Below are positions 8,954 to 18,183 of a DNA stretch of 64,000 nucleotides, piece after piece. The stretch covers positions 23,961-87,960 of the forward strand of contig NZ_JANZKU010000019.1 of assembly GCF_025642785.1 (NCBI RefSeq). The letters run 5' to 3'. The DNA comes from Pseudomonas sp. RIT-PI-AD. Its GTDB lineage: Bacteria; Pseudomonadota; Gammaproteobacteria; Pseudomonadales; Pseudomonadaceae. The notes below the pieces were generated by a model. It worked only from the letters and a program-made list of their open reading frames with translations, searched no databases and was not told where the DNA came from. Numbering within the stretch: position 1 is the first letter of the stretch; each line of letters begins with the position of its first letter. A program made the translations under genes and the position numbers.

Positions 8954-10276
8954 CTACTGCTCGGTCTTCTTCCGCTTGAGCGGCGCCAGGCCGTCCTGGC
9001 TGACCAGCGCCGAAGGCGCGCTGTCCCGAGGGCGCCGTGAAACCGGCTTGCGCTTGGGCGCGGCCTTTTCGGTCTTCTTGTCGCCTTTCTTTTTCTTGAC
9101 CCCTACCGCCTTGCCGGACGCCTTGACCTTCTTCGGGCCGCTGTAGCTGCCCTTGAGGTCCTTGATCACCCGTCGCTCGAAGCGTTGCTTGAGGTAACGC
9201 TCGATGCTGGACATCAGGTTCCAGTCGTTGTGGCAGATGAGGGAAATCGCCAGGCCCTGGGTGCCGGCGCGCCCGGTGCGCCCGACGCGGTGCACGTATT
9301 CGTCGCCCGAGCGCGGCATATCGAAGTTGATCACCAGGTCGAGGCCTTCGACATCCAGGCCGCGGGCCGCCACATCGGTGGCCACGAGGATTTTCACCGC
9401 GCCCTGTTTCAGCCGGTCGATGGCCAGCTTGCGATCCTTCTGGTCCTTCTCCCCATGCAGCACGAAGACCTTGAACTGGCAGGCGATGAGCAGGCCGCTC
9501 AAGCGATCGGCCTGGACTCGGGTATTGGTGAAGATCAGTGCCTTCTGATAGGTCTCGTTGGCCAGCAGCCATTGCACCAGGCGTTCCTTGTGCAGGGTGT
9601 CGTCGGCGGTGATGATCTGCTGGCGGGTGCCTTCGCTGAGGTCGCCGATGCTGTTCAACTGCAGGTGCAGGGGGTCGCGCAGGACCGCCGTGGCCATCTC
9701 GCGCAATGCGGCGCCGCCGGTGGTGGCGGAGAACAGCAGGGTCTGCCGGCGCCCGGCGCAGAGCGCGGTGATCCGGTCGACGTCCTCGGAAAACCCCATG
9801 TCCAGCATGCGGTCCGCTTCGTCGAGGATCAGCACTTCCACCTCGGTCAGATCCAGCTTGCCGCCGTTGAGGTGCTCGATCAGCCGTCCGGGTGTGGCGA
9901 TGAGGATGTCCGGCACCTTGCGCAGCATCGCCGCCTGTACCTTGAAGTCCTCGCCGCCGGTGACCAGCCCGGACTTGATGAAGGTGAACTGGGCGAAGCG
10001 CTCGACTTCCTTGAGGGTCTGCTGGGCCAGCTCGCGGGTCGGCAACAGGATCAAGCCGCGCACCCGCACCCTCGGTTGCGGGTCGCCCATCAGGCCGTTC
10101 AACAGCGGCAGGAGAAAGGCGGCGGTCTTGCCGCTGCCGGTCTGGGCGGTCACCCGCAAATCGCGGCCTTCGAGCGCTGGCGGAATGGCCGCCACCTGCA
10201 CGGGAGTGGGTGTGGCGAAGTTCAGCTCGGCGACGGCCTTGAGCAGACGTTCGTGCAGGGCGAATTGGGCAAACAC
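8954..10276 (-). CDS. DEAD-box ATP-dependent RNA helicase
   Basis: RNA unwinding enzyme of the RhlE/DeaD type. In order it shows the Q-motif region (FATPTPVQVAAIP), Walker A AQTGSGKTAAF, the DEAD box LILDEADRMLDMGF, motif III SATTG, motif V VATDVAARGLD and motif VI HRVGRTGRAG. A basic tail of about 75 residues rich in Lys/Arg probably binds RNA. I chose the GTG at 10276 (440 residues) because GAGGT sits upstream and the protein then begins VFAQFALHERLLKAV, as helicases do. The upstream ATG at 10312 has no ribosome site. Stand-alone gene. Confidence 0.92.
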   Translation of the reverse strand: MFAQFALHERLLKAVAELNFATPTPVQVAAIPPALEGRDLRVTAQTGSGKTAAFLLPLLNGLMGDPQPRVRVRGLILLPTRELAQQTLKEVERFAQFTFIKSGLVTGGEDFKVQAAMLRKVPDILIATPGRLIEHLNGGKLDLTEVEVLILDEADRMLDMGFSEDVDRITALCAGRRQTLLFSATTGGAALREMATAVLRDPLHLQLNSIGDLSEGTRQQIITADDTLHKERLVQWLLANETYQKALIFTNTRVQADRLSGLLIACQFKVFVLHGEKDQKDRKLAIDRLKQGAVKILVATDVAARGLDVEGLDLVINFDMPRSGDEYVHRVGRTGRAGTQGLAISLICHNDWNLMSSIERYLKQRFERRVIKDLKGSYSGPKKVKASGKAVGVKKKKGDKKTEKAAPKRKPVSRRPRDSAPSALVSQDGLAPLKRKKTEQ

Positions 10277-10447
10277 GGGCACCTCGATGAAAAACGGCGG
10301 AAACGACGGCATAGGGTAACGGTTGTCGCCCCGGAACGCCCGCGTCGTCCATCGAACGCCGGCATTCTTCCAGGCTCGCGGGTATCCTGGCGGGCGGAGC
10401 CCATGCCCTGCCCCGCGCCTGCCGGCGCCATTCCTTCGGAGCCTCAC

Positions 10448-10909
10448 GTGACATCCATTCTGACCATCGCCGCGGCCTGCCTGCACGACGACCAAGGGCG
10501 ACTCCTGCTGGTGCGCAAGCGCGGAACCCAGGCTTTCATGCTGCCTGGCGGTAAATACGAAGCCGGCGAAAGCGCCCACCAGGCCTTGGCGCGCGAGCTC
10601 TGGGAGGAGTTGCACCTGCGCCTCGACACCACGGCGCTCCAGCCGCTCGGGCGCTTCAGCGCGGTAGCCGCCAACGAGCCCGACACGCGCATCGAGGCCG
10701 AATTGTTCGTCGGCGCATGGCCGCTGGCCGCGGCCTCCGACCAGGAACCGGGCACCCTGCCTGGCGAAAGCCGCTTGCAGCCGGCCGCCGAACTGGAGGA
10801 ACTGCGCTGGGTGAATCTCGAGGGCAACCAGGGAATGACCCTGGCGCCCCTGCTGGCGGATGCACGGCTACGCCGCTGTCTGGCCGCGTTCGCGAAAATC
10901 AGGGGATGA
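10448..10909 (+). CDS. Nudix hydrolase
   Basis: A 153-residue Nudix enzyme that hydrolyses a nucleoside diphosphate-linked compound; substrate not predictable. The Nudix box is GGKYEAGESAHQALARELWEE, matching G-x5-E-x7-R-E-x2-E-E; the glycine after the last Glu pair is replaced (EELHL). The start is the GTG at 10448, with CGGAG six bases upstream; the reading frame upstream is open but poor. It is divergent from the helicase. Confidence 0.87.
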   Translation: MTSILTIAAACLHDDQGRLLLVRKRGTQAFMLPGGKYEAGESAHQALARELWEELHLRLDTTALQPLGRFSAVAANEPDTRIEAELFVGAWPLAAASDQEPGTLPGESRLQPAAELEELRWVNLEGNQGMTLAPLLADARLRRCLAAFAKIRG

Positions 10910-10928
10910 AAGGGAATTGAAAGGCCGG

Positions 10929-10969
10929 AAAAAAATAAACCCCGAGCCCTGGGGAGGGAGGCTCGGGGT
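10929..10969 (-). terminator. Strong intrinsic terminator on the minus strand
   Basis: ACCCCGAGCC (10939-10948) pairs perfectly with GGCTCGGGGT (10960-10969). Read on the minus strand the stem is followed by GTTTATTTTTT. The plus strand has no U-tract, so it does not obviously serve the Nudix gene. It would end any transcript coming from the noncoding stretch to its right. Confidence 0.75.
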
Positions 10970-11057
10970 CAAACACCCGGCTTATTGGGAGACAAGCCAG
11001 GCCGGCGCGTGGGGTCACCATAGGAGCGGAATGGTATGACGCGCCGTAAAGATACTG
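10930..11057 (-). ncRNA. Candidate small RNA between two minus-strand terminators
   Basis: The interval lies between the terminator of the DUF3509 gene (11085-11111) and a second, stronger minus-strand terminator (10929-10969), yet contains no reading frame. The predicted RNA of about 128 nt has an internal stem (GGCTT/AAGCC, 10979-10983 with 10994-10998) whose loop reads GTCTCCCAAT, and a terminator loop containing CTCCCTCCCC. Both loops could pair with Shine-Dalgarno sequences. A GG-N10-GC element (TGGGGAACATGTTGC, 11084-11070) sits about 12 bases upstream of the supposed start, as in a sigma-54 promoter, although only part of the consensus matches. The start point is inferred. Confidence 0.45.
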
Positions 11058-11084
11058 ACTGCGGTTTTCGCAACATGTTCCCCA

Positions 11085-11111
11085 GAAAAAAGCCCCGCGA
11101 CGGGCGGGGCT
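11085..11111 (-). terminator. Intrinsic terminator of the DUF3509 gene
   Basis: AGCCCCGC (11091-11098) pairs with GCGGGGCT (11104-11111). On the minus strand the stem is followed by TTTTTCT. It sits 24 bases beyond the stop codon of the gene ending at 11136. Confidence 0.8.
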
Positions 11112-11135
11112 CATTTTCCACAGGCAAAGCGTCGG

Positions 11136-11420
11136 CTATAAAGCGGCGAAACTGCGCACGCGCGTGCGATCGAGCGCCGCGGCCGCGACCATCGGGTCGA
11201 TGCGAGCCCCACGGACCAGCAGGTCGCGCCTGAGGCCATCCACGACGTCGGTGAGCAACGTACGATCGTTCAGCTCGATCTGCCGCACCAGACGCTCCAC
11301 CACCACCTCGCCCGCTTCGTTCCGCAGTGTAATCACCCGTCCGCCATCGGGACGGGCGAGGCCCAGGTCCACCTCGTAAGGCGCCAGGGCGTCAACCAGC
11401 AATTGGGCTGTGCTGTCCAT
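11136..11420 (-). CDS. DUF3509 family protein
   Basis: A 94-residue soluble protein (MDSTAQLLVDALAPYEVDL...) with the layout of the Pseudomonas-specific DUF3509 family: a short beta-rich start with VITLRNEAGEVVVER, then ending in a helical RRDLLVRG region. Function unknown. The ATG at 11420 has CAGGTGA upstream; an in-frame upstream start exists but lacks a ribosome site. Single gene with its own terminator. Confidence 0.82.
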   Translation of the reverse strand: MDSTAQLLVDALAPYEVDLGLARPDGGRVITLRNEAGEVVVERLVRQIELNDRTLLTDVVDGLRRDLLVRGARIDPMVAAAALDRTRVRSFAAL

Positions 11421-11523
11421 GTCGATCACCTGTAGAAAGAGTTGAAGTAGGTTTATCACTGACCCCAGGTTATGCCCTGAAGTTCTATAAACTCATACCT
11501 CAAATCGTCCCGAGCTACAAGGC

Positions 11524-11548
11524 AAAAGGCCGGCACATGGCCGGCCTT
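11524..11548 (-). terminator. Terminator after thrC
   Basis: AAGGCCGGC (11526-11534) pairs perfectly with GCCGGCCTT (11540-11548) around a 5-base loop. On the minus strand the stem runs into TTTTGCC. It lies 15 bases beyond the thrC stop and probably ends the hom-thrC message. Confidence 0.7.
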
Positions 11549-11563
11549 GCGTCTCGCGGTGCC

Positions 11564-12988
11564 TCAGAGCGGCTTGCCGCGATTGCCGTGTTGACCGACG
11601 AATGCCTGGATCGCCTGCAACTGGTTGGGCAGGACCGTACAGCGCTCCTCGCGCTGGAACAGGTCGGCCAGGTGCGCGGGCAGCTCCAACGCCCGAGCCA
11701 CGCCGGCTTCCCGCACCGCATCGGGAAACTTCACCGGATGGGCGGTGCCCAGGGTCACCATCGGCGAGCTCAGGCTGCGCCGGCATTCGCGCGCGGCCCG
11801 CACGCCGATGGCGGTATGGGGATCGAGCAGTTCGCCACAGGCATCGAACACCTCGGCGATGGTCGAGCAGGTTTCCGCGTCGCTGACCGCCAGGGAATCG
11901 AAGAGCTTGCGCGCCTCGCTCCAGCGCTCGTCCTCGACGCTGAAACCGCCACCCTGGCGGAAGCTGTCCATCAGCGCGGCGATGGCGGCCCCGTTACGCC
12001 CGTGCAGGTCGAACAGCAGGCGCTCGAAGTTGGACGACACCATGATGTCCATGGACGGCGAAAGCGTCGGATGCAGGGTTTCCTTGGCGTAGCGATTGCC
12101 GCTCATGAAGCGGTGCAGGATGTCGTTGCGGTTGGTGGCGACGATCAACTGGCTGATCGGCAGGCCCATGTTGCGCGCCAGGTAGCCGGCGAAGATATCG
12201 CCGAAATTGCCCGTCGGCACCGAGAAGGCGATGGAACGCGCCGGCGCGCCGAGCTGCAGCGCCGCGTGGAAGTAGTAGACGATCTGGGCCATGATCCGCG
12301 CCCAGTTGATCGAGTTCACCGCCACCAGCCGGGTGCCCTTGAGGAAGCCCTGATCGGCGAAGCTCGCCTTGACCATCTCCTGGCAATCGTCGAAGTTGCC
12401 TTCGACCGCGATGTTGTGGATGTTGTCGCCGAGGATGGTGGTCATCTGCCGGCGCTGCACCTCGGACACCCGTTGATGGGGGTGGAGGATGAAGATGTCG
12501 ACGTTGGCGCAGCGGCGGCAGCCTTCGATCGCCGCGGAACCGGTGTCCCCGGAGGTCGCGCCGAGGATCACCACGCGCTCGCCGCGCTTCTCCAGCACGT
12601 GGTCGAGCAGGCGTCCCAGCAATTGCAGGGCGAAGTCCTTGAACGCCAGGGTCGGGCCGTGGAACAGCTCCAGGACCCATTCGTTACCCTTCAACGGGCG
12701 CAGCGGTGCGACCGCCTCGTGGGCGAACACGCCCTTCTCGCCCACCGAGTAGGTTTCTTCGAGAATCCGGCGGAAATCCGCGTCGGCGATGCTGCCGGCG
12801 ACGAAGGGGCGCATCACCCGGAACGCCAGCTCGTGGTACGGCAGGTCGGCCCAGGACGCGATTTCCTCCAGGGTGAAGCGCGGCAGGTTTTCCGGCACAT
12901 AGAGGCCGCCGTCGCTGGCCAGACCGGTGAGCAGCACGTCTTCGAAATTCAGCGCAGGCGCTTGGCCGCGGGTACTGATGTAGCGCAT
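11564..12988 (-). CDS. thrC: Threonine synthase
   Basis: PLP enzyme that converts O-phosphohomoserine to threonine, the last step of threonine synthesis. The 474-residue protein carries the PLP lysine Lys117 in GPTLAFKDFALQ and the phosphate-binding ATSGDTGSAA. The N-terminus MRYISTRGQAPALNF is typical of the gammaproteobacterial long form. I used the ATG at 12988 rather than the TTG two codons earlier, with AAGG upstream. It follows hom by 105 bases on the same strand. Confidence 0.96.
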   Translation of the reverse strand: MRYISTRGQAPALNFEDVLLTGLASDGGLYVPENLPRFTLEEIASWADLPYHELAFRVMRPFVAGSIADADFRRILEETYSVGEKGVFAHEAVAPLRPLKGNEWVLELFHGPTLAFKDFALQLLGRLLDHVLEKRGERVVILGATSGDTGSAAIEGCRRCANVDIFILHPHQRVSEVQRRQMTTILGDNIHNIAVEGNFDDCQEMVKASFADQGFLKGTRLVAVNSINWARIMAQIVYYFHAALQLGAPARSIAFSVPTGNFGDIFAGYLARNMGLPISQLIVATNRNDILHRFMSGNRYAKETLHPTLSPSMDIMVSSNFERLLFDLHGRNGAAIAALMDSFRQGGGFSVEDERWSEARKLFDSLAVSDAETCSTIAEVFDACGELLDPHTAIGVRAARECRRSLSSPMVTLGTAHPVKFPDAVREAGVARALELPAHLADLFQREERCTVLPNQLQAIQAFVGQHGNRGKPL

Positions 12989-13093
12989 GTTCAAAACCTT
13001 GGGGTTCGCGCGGCGCGTCGGCTCGTCACGGGAAACGGCGGTTGCCGGATGTCCGCGAGCGGCGACCTGCCGCGACAGGATTCATGATTCGTC

Positions 13094-14398
13094 TCAGCTG
13101 AGCTGCTCGACGCGGATGCGGACCACGCGGCCGGCGACGCCTTCCAGAGCCTCCAGGGCGGCGATGGCGTCGTCGATGCGCGCCTCGATCACCCGATGGG
13201 TGACCAGGATCATCGGCACCAGGCCGTCGTGCTCCTCGGCTTCCTTCTGCATGATCGACTCGATGTTGATGCCGCGCTCGGACAGGATGGTCGCGACCTG
13301 GGCCAGCACGCCCGGGTGATCCTTGGCCTGGATGCGCAGATAGTAGGCGCTTTCGCAGGCGCCGATGGGCAAGATCGGATGGTCGGACAGCGAGTCGGGC
13401 TGGAACGCCAGGTGCGGCACGCGGTTCTCCGGGTCGGAGGTCATCGCCCGCACCACGTCCACCAGGTCGGCCACCACCGCCGAGGCGGTCGGCTCCATGC
13501 CGGCGCCGGAACCGTAGAACAGCGTGCTGCCCACCGCATCGCCATTGACCATCACGGCGTTCATCACGCCGTTGACGTTGGCGATCAAGCGGTCGGCGGG
13601 AATCAACGTGGGATGGACGCGCAATTCGATGCCGCTGGCGGTGCGCCGGGCGACGCCCAGGTGCTTGATCCGGTACCCCAGCGCTTCGGCATAGCCGACG
13701 TCGGCGGTGGCCAACTGACTGATGCCCTCGGTGTAGGCCTTGTCGAACTGCAGGGGAATGCCGAAAGCGATGGAAGCGAGGATGGTCAGCTTGTGCGCCG
13801 CATCTATGCCCTCCACGTCGAAAGTCGGGTCGGCTTCGGCGTAGCCGAGCGCCTGGGCTTCCTGGAGCACGTCGTCGAAGGCGCGGCCTTTCTCGCGCAT
13901 CTCGCTGAGGATGAAATTGCCGGTGCCGTTGATGATGCCGGCCAGCCAGTTGATCTGGTTCGCCGCCAGGCCTTCGCGGATCGCCTTGATCACCGGGATG
14001 CCGCCCGCCACGGCGGCCTCGAAGGCGACGATCACGCCTTTTTCACGGGCGCGGGCGAAGATCTCGTTGCCATGGACGGCGATCAGCGCCTTGTTGGCGG
14101 TGACCACGTGCTTGCCGTTGTCGATGGCCTTGAGCACCAGATCGCGAGCCAGGCTGTAACCGCCGATCAGCTCGACGACGATATCGATTTCGGGGTTGTC
14201 GGCCAGTTCGAAAATGTCGGCGGTCAGGGGAGTCTCGCCGGTGCTGCATCTTGGGTTGGGACGACGGGCCGCGATCTGCGCGACTTCGATCTCGCGGCCG
14301 GCGCGGCGGGCGATTTCCTCGGCGTTGCGCTGGAGGACATTGAAGGTGCCGCCCCCGACGGTCCCCAACCCACAGATACCTACTTTGACCGGTTTCAC
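13094..14398 (-). CDS. hom: Homoserine dehydrogenase
   Basis: Reduces aspartate semialdehyde to homoserine, at the branch to threonine and methionine. It has an N-terminal Rossmann motif VGICGLGTVGGGT, a catalytic domain with INGTGNFILSEM and YGSGAGMEPTASAV, and a C-terminal ACT domain (from about residue 350; LRIQAKDHPGVLAQVATIL) for feedback control by threonine. The start is the GTG at 14398, with GGGAG seven bases upstream, giving 434 residues, the family length. The longer frame to 14458 is not supported. In an apparent xerD-dsbC-hom-thrC series. Confidence 0.96.
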   Translation of the reverse strand: MKPVKVGICGLGTVGGGTFNVLQRNAEEIARRAGREIEVAQIAARRPNPRCSTGETPLTADIFELADNPEIDIVVELIGGYSLARDLVLKAIDNGKHVVTANKALIAVHGNEIFARAREKGVIVAFEAAVAGGIPVIKAIREGLAANQINWLAGIINGTGNFILSEMREKGRAFDDVLQEAQALGYAEADPTFDVEGIDAAHKLTILASIAFGIPLQFDKAYTEGISQLATADVGYAEALGYRIKHLGVARRTASGIELRVHPTLIPADRLIANVNGVMNAVMVNGDAVGSTLFYGSGAGMEPTASAVVADLVDVVRAMTSDPENRVPHLAFQPDSLSDHPILPIGACESAYYLRIQAKDHPGVLAQVATILSERGINIESIMQKEAEEHDGLVPMILVTHRVIEARIDDAIAALEALEGVAGRVVRIRVEQLS

Positions 14399-14519
14399 GC
14401 TGCACTCCCCATTACTGCTGACGATCGGGCCGTCCGACCGAGGAAAAGAGCCGAACATTACGAAGCGCCCGGTCTTTAGTCAAATAAGGTTGGGCCGTGG
14501 AAGGACCGCCTCCGCTCGC

Positions 14520-15008
14520 TCAGATATCACTCAGGCCATGGCGCTCGTGCCAGTCGGCCAGGGATTCGTCGGGGTAATCGGCGAAACAGCGATCCTCCTC
14601 GCCACGTTTCACCTCGACCCAGGAGGCCTTGGAGTCGAGCATCAGGTGGGTGTGCTCGGGAGGAACCGGCAGGGGCGTGTCGATGGCCGAAGCGTGGGGA
14701 TGCAGGAGATCCGGCCAGTTCGGGTCCCACAGCCAGAGCGCGCTGCCGCAGGTCTTGCAGAAGTGGCGATGCCCGGAACTCAGCGCCATGCTGCCATCCG
14801 CTTGCTCGAGACGCGCGCGGTAGACAGCGATGTGCTCGCGGCCATGGATCTTCAGGGTGCGGTTGTCGCCCCCCAGGTTGATCGCATAGCCACCGCCGCC
14901 CGCGGTCTTGCGACAAATCGAGCAGTAGCAACGCATGAAGGGATAGGGCTGCGCGGACTCCAGGGAAAAGCGAACGGCCCGGCAGTGGCAGGAACCTTCG
15001 AGTTTCAT
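14520..15008 (-). CDS. GFA/CENP-V family zinc protein
   Basis: A 162-residue protein with the cysteine pattern of the glutathione-dependent formaldehyde-activating (GFA/CENP-V) fold: SCHCRAV near residue 8, CYCSICRK near 30 and FCKTCGSAL near 96, which hold structural and catalytic zinc. Substrate unknown; many members act on glutathione or related adducts. AGGAGG lies just before the ATG at 15008. It sits between dsbC and hom on the same strand. As I remember the P. aeruginosa order, this gene is an insertion in that block. Confidence 0.88.
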   Translation of the reverse strand: MKLEGSCHCRAVRFSLESAQPYPFMRCYCSICRKTAGGGGYAINLGGDNRTLKIHGREHIAVYRARLEQADGSMALSSGHRHFCKTCGSALWLWDPNWPDLLHPHASAIDTPLPVPPEHTHLMLDSKASWVEVKRGEEDRCFADYPDESLADWHERHGLSDI

Positions 15009-15121
15009 GTGACCTCCTCGGGTGGGCCGGGTCGTGGACCCGATACCCATTCGAACGGGTCGCGACGCAGAGGTTTGCCCAACGGACGCGCGCGGATGTC
15101 GCGCCCGATAGGCGGTTCGAC

Positions 15122-15877
15122 TCAGTTGGTGCGGCTGACCTGCGTGGACTCGCCACCGGCCTGCAAGGCGAGCTTCGCCAGGTCGGGTGCGGGCTGGTAG
15201 CCGGGGATCAGTTCGCCGTCGGCGAGCACGATGGCCGGGGTGCCATTGACGCCGATGGATTGGCCGAGCTGGTATTCCTTGGCGACCGGGTTGTCGCACT
15301 TCGCCGCCGGGACTTCCTCGCGATTCTTCGCCAGGTTCATCGCCGCCTGGCGGTCCTTGGAACACCAGACGCTGACCAAGGTGTTGTAGCCGTGGGAGCC
15401 GATGCCCTGGCGCGGGAAGGCGACGTAACGAACCTCGACGCCCTGGCGGTTCAACTCCGCCACCTCGCTGTGCAGCTTCTGGCAGTACCCGCAGTCGGTA
15501 TCGGTGAAGACGGTGATGTGCGTCTTCGGGTTCTTCGGCGCGAAGACCACCATGTCGCTGGTGGGAATGCTGGCGATTTCCTTGGCGATGCCCTTGCTTT
15601 CGGCTTTCTGGGTCAGGTTGACGGCTTCGCCGTTCTCGACCTTGAAGAGCATGCCCTGCATGACGAACTGGCCGTCGCCGCTGGCGTACAACAGGCGACC
15701 GCCCTTGAGGTGGACCTGATAGATACCGGTCAAGGGGCTCTCGGACACCGCCTCGATCGGCAGATCCGGCTGGATGGACTTGAGGGTCTGGCGGATCGCC
15801 TGGTCGGGATCGGCAGCCTGGGTGGCGACGGCGGCGAAGGCGAGCGCCACGCCGGTCAGCATACGAGAAACGCGCAT
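15122..15877 (-). CDS. dsbC: Periplasmic thiol:disulfide interchange protein DsbC
   Basis: Disulfide isomerase that reshuffles wrong disulfides in the periplasm and is kept reduced by DsbD. The 251-residue protein has a signal peptide (MLTGVALAFAAVATQA), an N-terminal dimerisation domain and a thioredoxin-fold domain with active site CGYC in FTDTDCGYCQKLH and cis-Pro segment GVNGTPAIVL. AGGAG lies five bases before the ATG at 15877; upstream in-frame starts are not supported. It follows xerD by 79 bases. Confidence 0.96.
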   Translation of the reverse strand: MRVSRMLTGVALAFAAVATQAADPDQAIRQTLKSIQPDLPIEAVSESPLTGIYQVHLKGGRLLYASGDGQFVMQGMLFKVENGEAVNLTQKAESKGIAKEIASIPTSDMVVFAPKNPKTHITVFTDTDCGYCQKLHSEVAELNRQGVEVRYVAFPRQGIGSHGYNTLVSVWCSKDRQAAMNLAKNREEVPAAKCDNPVAKEYQLGQSIGVNGTPAIVLADGELIPGYQPAPDLAKLALQAGGESTQVSRTN

Positions 15878-15956
15878 GTAGCACTCCTGTCTGGAATCGG
15901 GAAAGCCTATCACAGATCGCTCCGCGGTCGTGGCCATGGACTGCCGAGCGGCGGGC

Positions 15957-16853
15957 TCAGCCCCGCGGGTGGTGATGGGCGTGCAGGTCCTGCAAGCGGG
16001 CCTTGGCGATATGGGTATAGATCTGCGTGGTGGACAGGTCGCTGTGGCCGAGCAGCATCTGCACCACCCGCAAGTCGGCGCCATGGTTCAGCAAGTGGGT
16101 GGCGAAGGCATGGCGCAGGGTGTGCGGCGAAAGCGCCCTGCGGATCCCGGCGACCTGGGCCTGATGCTTGATGCGGTGCCAGAAGGTTTGCCGGGTCATC
16201 TGCTCGCCGCGCTGGCTGGGGAACAGCACATCGCTCGGCTTGCCGCCCAGCAACATCGGCCGCGCCTCGCGCTGGTAACGCTCCAGCCAGGCGATGGCTT
16301 CCTCGCCGAGGGGCACCAGGCGTTCCTTGCTGCCCTTGCCGAAGACCCGCAGCACCCCCTGGCGCAGGTTGACCTGTTCCAGGGTCAGGCCCACCAATTC
16401 GCTGACCCGCAAACCGCAGGCGTAGAGCACCTCGAACATCGCCCGGTCGCGCAGGCCGATCGGGTCGTCCAGGTCGGGCGCCGCCAGCAGGGCTTCGACA
16501 TCCTGTTCCGAGAGGGACTTGGGCAAGGGACGCCCAAGCCGTGGCAGTTCGATCTGCAGGGTGGGGTCTTCGGCGATCACGCGCTCGCGCAGAAGGAACC
16601 GGTAGAACCCCCGCAGACCGGAGAGAAAGCGCGCCGTCGAACGTGCCTTGTACCCTTCGCCCAGGCGCCAGCCCAGGTAATCGAGGATCGGCTCGCGGCC
16701 GGCCCGCTCCAGGCTCAAGCCTCGCCCATCGAGCCAGGCGTTGTAGTGGGCCAGGTCACTGCGGTAGGCGGAGCGGGTATGCACCGAAAGACCCTTCTCC
16801 AGCCAGAGCGTATCGAGGAAGCGGTCGATCAGGGGGTGATCCAGGGTAGACAT
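15957..16853 (-). CDS. xerD: Site-specific tyrosine recombinase XerD
   Basis: With XerC it resolves chromosome dimers at dif under FtsK control. The 298-residue protein has the N-terminal SAM-like DNA-binding domain and a catalytic domain with Arg in ACGLRVSELVGL, Lys in FGKGSKERLVPL, the HxxR pair in SPHTLRHAFATHLL, and His/Tyr in LGHSDLSTTQIYTHI. MSTLDHPLIDRFLD is the standard start, so I chose the ATG at 16853 over longer in-frame options, though its ribosome site is weak. Confidence 0.95.
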   Translation of the reverse strand: MSTLDHPLIDRFLDTLWLEKGLSVHTRSAYRSDLAHYNAWLDGRGLSLERAGREPILDYLGWRLGEGYKARSTARFLSGLRGFYRFLLRERVIAEDPTLQIELPRLGRPLPKSLSEQDVEALLAAPDLDDPIGLRDRAMFEVLYACGLRVSELVGLTLEQVNLRQGVLRVFGKGSKERLVPLGEEAIAWLERYQREARPMLLGGKPSDVLFPSQRGEQMTRQTFWHRIKHQAQVAGIRRALSPHTLRHAFATHLLNHGADLRVVQMLLGHSDLSTTQIYTHIAKARLQDLHAHHHPRG

Positions 16854-16984
16854 CGTGGCGAGCGGCAACCGTTCGAGGGGCTGGCAGTTTTCCATAGCCG
16901 GGCCGTTCCCACCAGCGAACTTGAGGAGGCTGGAGGCGACCCGCACCAGGGAAGCGCGGCGCCGAGACGCGGGAGCGGAAACGA

Positions 16985-17010
16985 AAAAGGCAGCCCGAAG
17001 GCTGCCTTTT
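16985..17010 (-). terminator. Terminator of the rpsP-rimM-trmD-rplS operon
   Basis: AAAAGGCAGCC (16985-16995) pairs over 11 bp with GGCTGCCTTTT (17000-17010) around a CGAA tetraloop. The A/T ends of the stem supply a U-run on both strands, and it lies about 20 bases past the rplS stop. Confidence 0.85.
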
Positions 17011-17030
17011 CGCGAAGGAGAGAACCGGAC

Positions 17031-17381
17031 TCAGGCCAGTTTTTCCTTGATGCGCGCTGCCTTGCCGGACAGGTCGCGGAGGTAGTACAGCTTGGCCTTG
17101 CGCACGTCGCCGCGGCGCTTGACGCTCAGGCTCTCGACCAGCGGGGAGTAGGTCTGGAAGGTACGCTCCACGCCGACACCGCTGGAGATCTTGCGCACGG
17201 TGAAGGCGCTGTTCAGGCCGCGGTTGCGCTTGGCGATGACCACGCCTTCGAAGGCCTGCAGACGCTGACGGTCACCTTCCTTCACTTTCACTTGAACGAT
17301 CACGGTGTCGCCGGGGGCGAACGCCGGGATCTCTTTATTCATTTGTTCAGCTTCGATCTGCTGAATGATCTTGTTGCTCAT
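17031..17381 (-). CDS. rplS: 50S ribosomal protein L19
   Basis: Large-subunit protein at the 30S/50S interface. The 116-residue sequence has the family signature [13 protein letters not shown] and the typical end [11 protein letters not shown]. Last gene of the rpsP-rimM-trmD-rplS operon, 42 bases after trmD. AGGAG precedes the ATG. Confidence 0.98.
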   Translation of the reverse strand: MSNKIIQQIEAEQMNKEIPAFAPGDTVIVQVKVKEGDRQRLQAFEGVVIAKRNRGLNSAFTVRKISSGVGVERTFQTYSPLVESLSVKRRGDVRKAKLYYLRDLSGKAARIKEKLA

Positions 17382-17423
17382 GCTGTGCTCCTAAGACAAG
17401 CCGTCAGACTCGCCATCGATACG

Positions 17424-18167
17424 TTAACTATCGTCCCGCTGGCGAAGGTATTCCGCCAACAGCTTTTTCTCTTCTCCAGAAAGCGAGCGGCAATCCAGAA
17501 GATCGGTGCGGCGTTCGTAGGTCCTTCCGAGGGACTGCTGCAAACGCCAGCGCCGGATGTGTTCGTGGTTGCCGCTGAGCAGCACCCCCGGAACACCTTT
17601 ACCCGCGTACACCTCGGGACGGGTGTAGTGCGGGCAGTCGAGCAGGCCGTCGGTAAACGAATCCTCCTCGGCGGAATCCGCATGGCCCAATGCACCGGGC
17701 AGCAAGCGGGTCACCGCATCAATCAGCACCATCGCCGGCAGCTCACCGCCGGACAACACGTAATCGCCGATCGACCATTCTTCGTCCACGTGCGCTTCGA
17801 TGAAACGCTCGTCGATGCCTTCGTAGCGCCCGGCGATGAGGATCAGCGCGTCCTCTTTCGCCAGTTCACGCACGGCCGCCTGTACCAGCGGGCGACCTTG
17901 CGGCGACAGGTAGATCACCTTCGCCCGCTCCCCGGCCGCCTCGCGGGCTGCCGCCAGCGCGCGCTCCAGGGGTTGAATCTTCATCACCATGCCCGGCCCG
18001 CCCCCGAAGGGTCGGTCGTCCACCGTCTGGTGGCGATCCTCGGTGTAGGTGCGCGGATTCCAGCAGGTCAGTTCGAGCAGGCCCTGTTTGACCGCACGGC
18101 TGGTGATGCCGTACTCGCCGATGGCGGCGAACATGTCGGGAAACAACGTGATGACGTCGAATCTCAT
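17424..18167 (-). CDS. trmD: tRNA (guanine-N1)-methyltransferase TrmD
   Basis: Methylates G37 of tRNAs, guarding against frameshifting. The 247-residue SPOUT-class enzyme shows [13 protein letters not shown], the knot segment [11 protein letters not shown] and [14 protein letters not shown], all near-invariant. It starts [13 protein letters not shown] at the ATG at 18167, 16 bases after rimM. Third gene of the operon. Confidence 0.97.
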   Translation of the reverse strand: MRFDVITLFPDMFAAIGEYGITSRAVKQGLLELTCWNPRTYTEDRHQTVDDRPFGGGPGMVMKIQPLERALAAAREAAGERAKVIYLSPQGRPLVQAAVRELAKEDALILIAGRYEGIDERFIEAHVDEEWSIGDYVLSGGELPAMVLIDAVTRLLPGALGHADSAEEDSFTDGLLDCPHYTRPEVYAGKGVPGVLLSGNHEHIRRWRLQQSLGRTYERRTDLLDCRSLSGEEKKLLAEYLRQRDDS

Positions 18168-18183
18168 GGTATTGCCATGGGCT

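Noticed and set aside
10929..10969. The hairpin as a terminator of the Nudix gene
   Set aside because: The U-tract is on the minus strand only, so it more likely ends a minus-strand transcript.
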